Source: Pigoraptor chileana
Taxonomy: Eukaryota > Opisthokonta > Filasterea
Reading direction: 5' to 3'
Assembly (NCBI GenBank): GCA_943704495.1
Contig: CALSCR010000914.1
Coordinates: 2,692-39,485 of the forward strand
Length of the DNA stretch: 36,794 bases
Shown: in pieces, positions 34,101-36,794 of the stretch
How positions within the stretch are numbered: position 1 is the first letter of the stretch
Layout: every line of letters starts with the position of its first letter
The notes under the pieces: generated by a model
Databases searched by the model: none
The model's input: only the letters and a program-made list of their open reading frames with translations
What the model was told of the DNA's origin: nothing
Made by a program: the position numbers and the translations under genes

Positions 34101-35083
34101 GTGAGAGAGAGAGGGCATGTGTGCGTATACTTGAGCGTTGTAGATAGGAGGAAAAAAGGACGCACATAATCCAGCATTTGTCAGCAATATACCAGGTAAA
34201 AATCCACAACGCACACACTTCAAAACACAAACCACAAAACACAAAAATGCATTCCACAGGATTTGGTCCATGCCTATAACACCAAGGACGGAAAGGGCAT
34301 GCAAATGCCAAGTGCGCACCTGTGACGTCCAGTCGTCGCGCTTGCTTGCAATCGTAGCCGCTGTGGGTTGGCATTTGAACGCACAGAAGCGGATTTGCAT
34401 TGATAACAACGAACAATTGCAACAAACAATTTCATCACTCTTGAACAACAAACAGCAATCAGCAATAAACAGCCACTCAGTAATTTTTAACGAAGTGTGG
34501 CCGGTATACAGGGCAGGCGGGCAGATAAGCTAAACGAGGCAACGCAACACATAAGAGCTGAACTGTCCCACCGACAACCGCGAGTCCTCACCCACCTGCA
34601 ACTATTCCAATAAGAAGGATAGGGAAGCTCACGCCGGCAAACAGTCCCAGGCGGAAGACAGGCCAATTGTATGTCTGGTAGATGTGCGCGTGTATGTGCA
34701 TTTGTCCATGAGTGGCGGCGTGTGCATGTGTGCCTAAGCTGCCCACTGACCCGATTCACTCAATGAAAGCGCGCACACAGACAGACACAGAAGTACAACA
34801 CGCACACACACATACATGCATACGGTACAAACGACATCGCGTGATGTGTTAACGCACCTTGTCGTCTTCTGGAATGCGCAGATGATTCATGGCTTTGTGG
34901 CGGTCGTGATCAAAGAACGACGACGTATACATTTTCTGCAATCGGGTGCATCAACGGCAGCCACAATGCGACAACACGAGAAATGTTGGAAGTGGCTCAT
35001 AATCATGTACACCACAATGACATCAAAGATAAAGAGATGCATGCCTATGAAATTCGCAATGACACAAAGAGAAAGAGATACCT

Positions 35084-35118
<35 letters not shown>

Positions 35119-36598
35119 ATCGAATAACAAAACAATCAACGCAGCCAACGACAACACCTGCACACCGCACCTCCATCTGCGAGATCATGTGTGCCAGCTC
35201 CTCGCTCGTTTCAAATGTCTCCGATCCGCAGATAGCCATTACAAGGCGTCTCAATCCCGTCGTAGAGTTCTGTGTCAAGTAACAAAAAATATTGCAAGAG
35301 CGATATTGTAAATAGAGAGATGTAGGATTAAAATCAGTGTCTTAAGCGCTGTGCCCATGGACTCCACATGCAAACAGAGGAAAGATGAGTCGTTGATCGA
35401 CGGATCCCCACATTGTGTGTGCGCAATGCTATTGTGCTGTTGCAAATCGACCGAATCACGCGATCACCGCATGGTGAATCTAGACATCAGTCCCTCACAC
35501 TATGGGACAGGTGCTCATGCGCGCACTCAGCACCCGCCCCCCCAGACAATGACAACCTTAATCGTTTTTTGTTGTTGACGTTCGATACCAATCGAAAGAC
35601 GAAGGAAAAACAATAAAAGGTTGGTACAGTTACACGACGACATCAACTAACCTTGTCATGCTTTTTAAGAATCTTTGACAATGCCGTGGCGTTCAAAATC
35701 TAAGTACCATGCGATAGGGGGTACAACGGTGAGTGAAGATTAACACAGATGCAAAAATCACATTCATAAAAACAAAACCGCCAATTTGGCACACACAAGT
35801 ACTGGATTGGATTGTTGTCGTTGCATCGCAGGCTGTGCGTGGGCCGGATGTGAGCATCAGCGCGACAATACGCCCAATTTGTTGCTGCAGCATCAACCGA
35901 TAAATTTCACAAACACACACACACACACATACAAACAGAAAAACAAAAAAACACACACACCCCACACACACGCACCTGGAATTCACGGAGCAGCTGCAGG
36001 TAGCGGTAAAACTCCTCAAACGCCTTCTTCAGCGCCGTCCGCTTCCTCGCCAGGCGCTCCTTGCGCGAGAGGGAGCTGGGCACGCGCAGGTAGTTGAAGT
36101 CCTTCAGGCGACGAAACACATTTGTTCCGCCGGCAACAGTGCTCAGAATGGACGACAACTGCCGCTGCGGCTTGCGACCAGCGCCATTCTCATTCGCCGC
36201 TGTCAAATCAACCGTGGACGAATTGGATGCGCCGGCACCCTCCCCCGCAGCGAGAGATGGATGCCGGTCGTTGCCATGATCCCCGTCGTGGTGGTCGATG
36301 TCCAGACTCGCTGTAGACCCTCGGACGCCAGCATTCATGCCGAGATTAAATGTCGACGCATTCGCGCTGAATCCAAGGGGAGCGCTGGTGCTTCGATTGT
36401 GGCCCTTGTGCATTGTGGGGTGCACGCCATCCGGGGTATGTTGACTGGCCGGGGATCCCTCGGCCTCCTCGTTGCCAGAGGGCACGTGGGCAGTCCCGTG
36501 ACTCGGGTTATTGTGTGGTGTGTCGCCGTCGTCGTGGTCCAGAAGCTCCACCTGGCGCGACAGAAGCGGATACTTACTGCGACATTCCGCAAGACGCT
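30939..36598 (-). CDS. XPR1: XPR1/SYG1-type SPX-EXS phosphate exporter (5' end not resolved)
   Basis: Fourteen exons: 36598-35976, 35699-35652, 35269-35171, 34935-34858, 34674-34596, 34360-34320, 34025-33876, 33658-33476, 33161-33020, 32695-32599, 32333-32236, 31926-31748, 31525-31392 and 31050-30939. They give 687 codons including the stop, all in phase. The SPX domain part includes [25 protein letters not shown] and the inositol-pyrophosphate-binding helix [11 protein letters not shown]. Membrane helices start at [22 protein letters not shown] landmarks: [55 protein letters not shown] and [19 protein letters not shown]. Such proteins export phosphate when SPX binds inositol pyrophosphates. 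The SPX N-terminus (normally MKFGK and about 80 residues) is missing: it lies beyond the window, or the upstream sequence 36600-36794, which has no AG acceptor before the GTGAGT at 36665, encodes a different start. The protein ends straight after EXS, without a tail. Confidence 0.9.
31140..31205. repeat. (CA)n/(CAGA)n microsatellite in the last XPR1 intron
   Basis: CA dinucleotides followed by CAGA units on the plus strand, so GU-rich in the transcript. Confidence 0.93.
31661..31735. repeat. CA-rich microsatellite in an XPR1 intron
   Basis: CA runs with CATGCA interruptions on the plus strand, within the intron 31747-31526. Confidence 0.9.
31985..32084 (-). repeat. Intronic repeat copy 1
   Basis: The core at 32007-32056 is flanked on both sides by GA-rich tracts (plus strand). 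The core contains AAGTCAGTGTCTTAGGCG and ends near TGGACTCCAG. It lies in the intron 32235-31927, about 60 bases from the 3' splice site. Confidence 0.85.
32703..32778 (-). repeat. Intronic repeat copy 2, abutting a 3' splice site
   Basis: The core is at 32730-32774 (TCAAGTCAGTGTCTGAAAGTG, shortened against the others) and the GA-rich flank at 32701-32729. On the sense strand the flank is the pyrimidine tract of the acceptor at 32696. Confidence 0.85.
32779..32856 (-). repeat. Intronic repeat copy 3, in tandem with copy 2
   Basis: The core is at 32799-32842 (TTCAAGTCAGTGTCTTAAAG, then CCCATACTCCAC). It shares with copy 2 the change from CTTAGGCGC to an A-rich AAAGTG form, so the pair arose by duplication of one diverged copy. 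Confidence 0.85.
33337..33420 (-). repeat. Intronic repeat copy 4
   Basis: The core is at 33337-33381 (CTCAAGTCACAGTCTTAGGC, then GTGGACTCCAC), with a GA-rich flank to about 33420. It lies in the intron 33475-33162. Confidence 0.75.
34029..34114 (-). repeat. Intronic repeat copy 5, abutting a 3' splice site
   Basis: The most complete copy. The core at 34044-34092 runs from GATGTAGGATTCAAGTCAGT to CCCATGGACTCCAC, with GA tracts on both sides. Its left tract reaches the acceptor of the exon starting at 34025. Confidence 0.9.
35087..35116. repeat. (CA)n microsatellite in an XPR1 intron
   Basis: Uninterrupted CA on the plus strand within the intron 35170-34936. Confidence 0.95.
35312..35370 (-). 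repeat. Intronic repeat copy 6
   Basis: The core is at 35319-35367 (GATGTAGGATTAAAATCAGT, then GCGCTGTGCCCATGGACTCC). The purine flanks are short. It lies in the intron 35651-35270, about 50 bases from the acceptor. Confidence 0.88.
35911..35975. repeat. CA-rich tract just inside the first resolved XPR1 intron
   Basis: CA runs and an A-tract on the plus strand. In the transcript this is GU-rich sequence starting at the 5' splice site (35975). Confidence 0.92.
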
Positions 36599-36615
36599 CT
36601 GCACAACAGCACAGT

Positions 36616-36642
36616 ATGTGTGTGTGTGTGTGTGTGTGTGTA
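36616..36642. repeat. (GT)n microsatellite
   Basis: Uninterrupted GT on the plus strand, just upstream of the acceptor of the first resolved XPR1 exon. Confidence 0.95.
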
Positions 36643-36777
36643 ATCGTGTTTTTGGTTATAACTCACGTAACATAGATGCCATTTGTATCATCGCATCCGA
36701 ACAATTGTTCAGTAGGGTGGACATTGATGGCAAAACAGCATGAGGGCAATCACACGCACGTCACAGACCGAGCAGGA

Positions 36778-36794
36778 GGGGGGGGGGGGGGGGG
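36778..36794. repeat. Homopolymer G run at the window edge
   Basis: Seventeen G in a row end the window. It may mark a contig end or a sequencing artefact. Confidence 0.9.

Noticed and set aside
1-36794. tRNA or rRNA genes, CRISPR arrays, autonomous transposons
   Set aside because: None was recognised on reading either strand.

Overview
The window looks like nuclear DNA of a free-living, probably flagellated, single-celled eukaryote. The genes are split by short GT-AG introns (about 50 to 380 bases), gene density is high (nine protein genes in 36.8 kb), there is no operon structure, and several products belong to eukaryote-only families (clathrin heavy chain, SPX-EXS phosphate exporter, AMBRA1, GPR137, MORN1). 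I cannot place it in a named lineage. Two genes (ZBBX-like, MORN1) belong to families associated with motile cilia, and RFX X-box-like sites lie upstream of them. Exon structures were worked out by hand from splice signals, reading phase and remembered family sequences. Every internal junction used keeps phase.

Layout: 1-3298 (-) ZBBX-like B-box protein with a C-terminal array of IQ-like repeats, running off the left edge. 3988-6270 (-) GPR137/TOM1-type seven-helix protein with a 19-base microexon. 6674-13694 (-) 2,135-residue surface protein: signal peptide, LamG-like domain, three DUF4215 cysteine repeats, Pmp-type beta-helix, about ten membrane helices and a cytoplasmic tail. 13695-14868: intergenic region between divergent genes, with a telomere-like CCCTAA tract. 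14869-16952 (+) compact AMBRA1/DCAF3-type split WD40 propeller. 17533-18165 (-) intronless CREB/ATF6-like bZIP factor. 19288-25497 (-) clathrin heavy chain, nine exons, 1,687 residues. 26344-29023 (+) MORN1. 29455-30300 (-) intronless nuclear-looking protein with a faintly ML-like C-terminal half. 30939-36598 (-) XPR1/SYG1-type SPX-EXS phosphate exporter; the start of its SPX domain was not found.

Most of the products act at membranes or in nutrient handling: endocytosis (clathrin), lysosomal signalling (GPR137), autophagy (AMBRA1), phosphate export (XPR1) and a large adhesion or receptor-like protein. I see no evidence of co-transcription. The least expected structure is a short repeat, about 45-50 bases flanked by purine tracts, found six times in five introns of the XPR1 gene and always in one orientation. 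Twice its pyrimidine tract (sense strand) directly abuts the 3' splice site. Two weaker relatives lie near 19 kb. No tRNA, rRNA, CRISPR array, autonomous transposon or virus-derived element was recognised.
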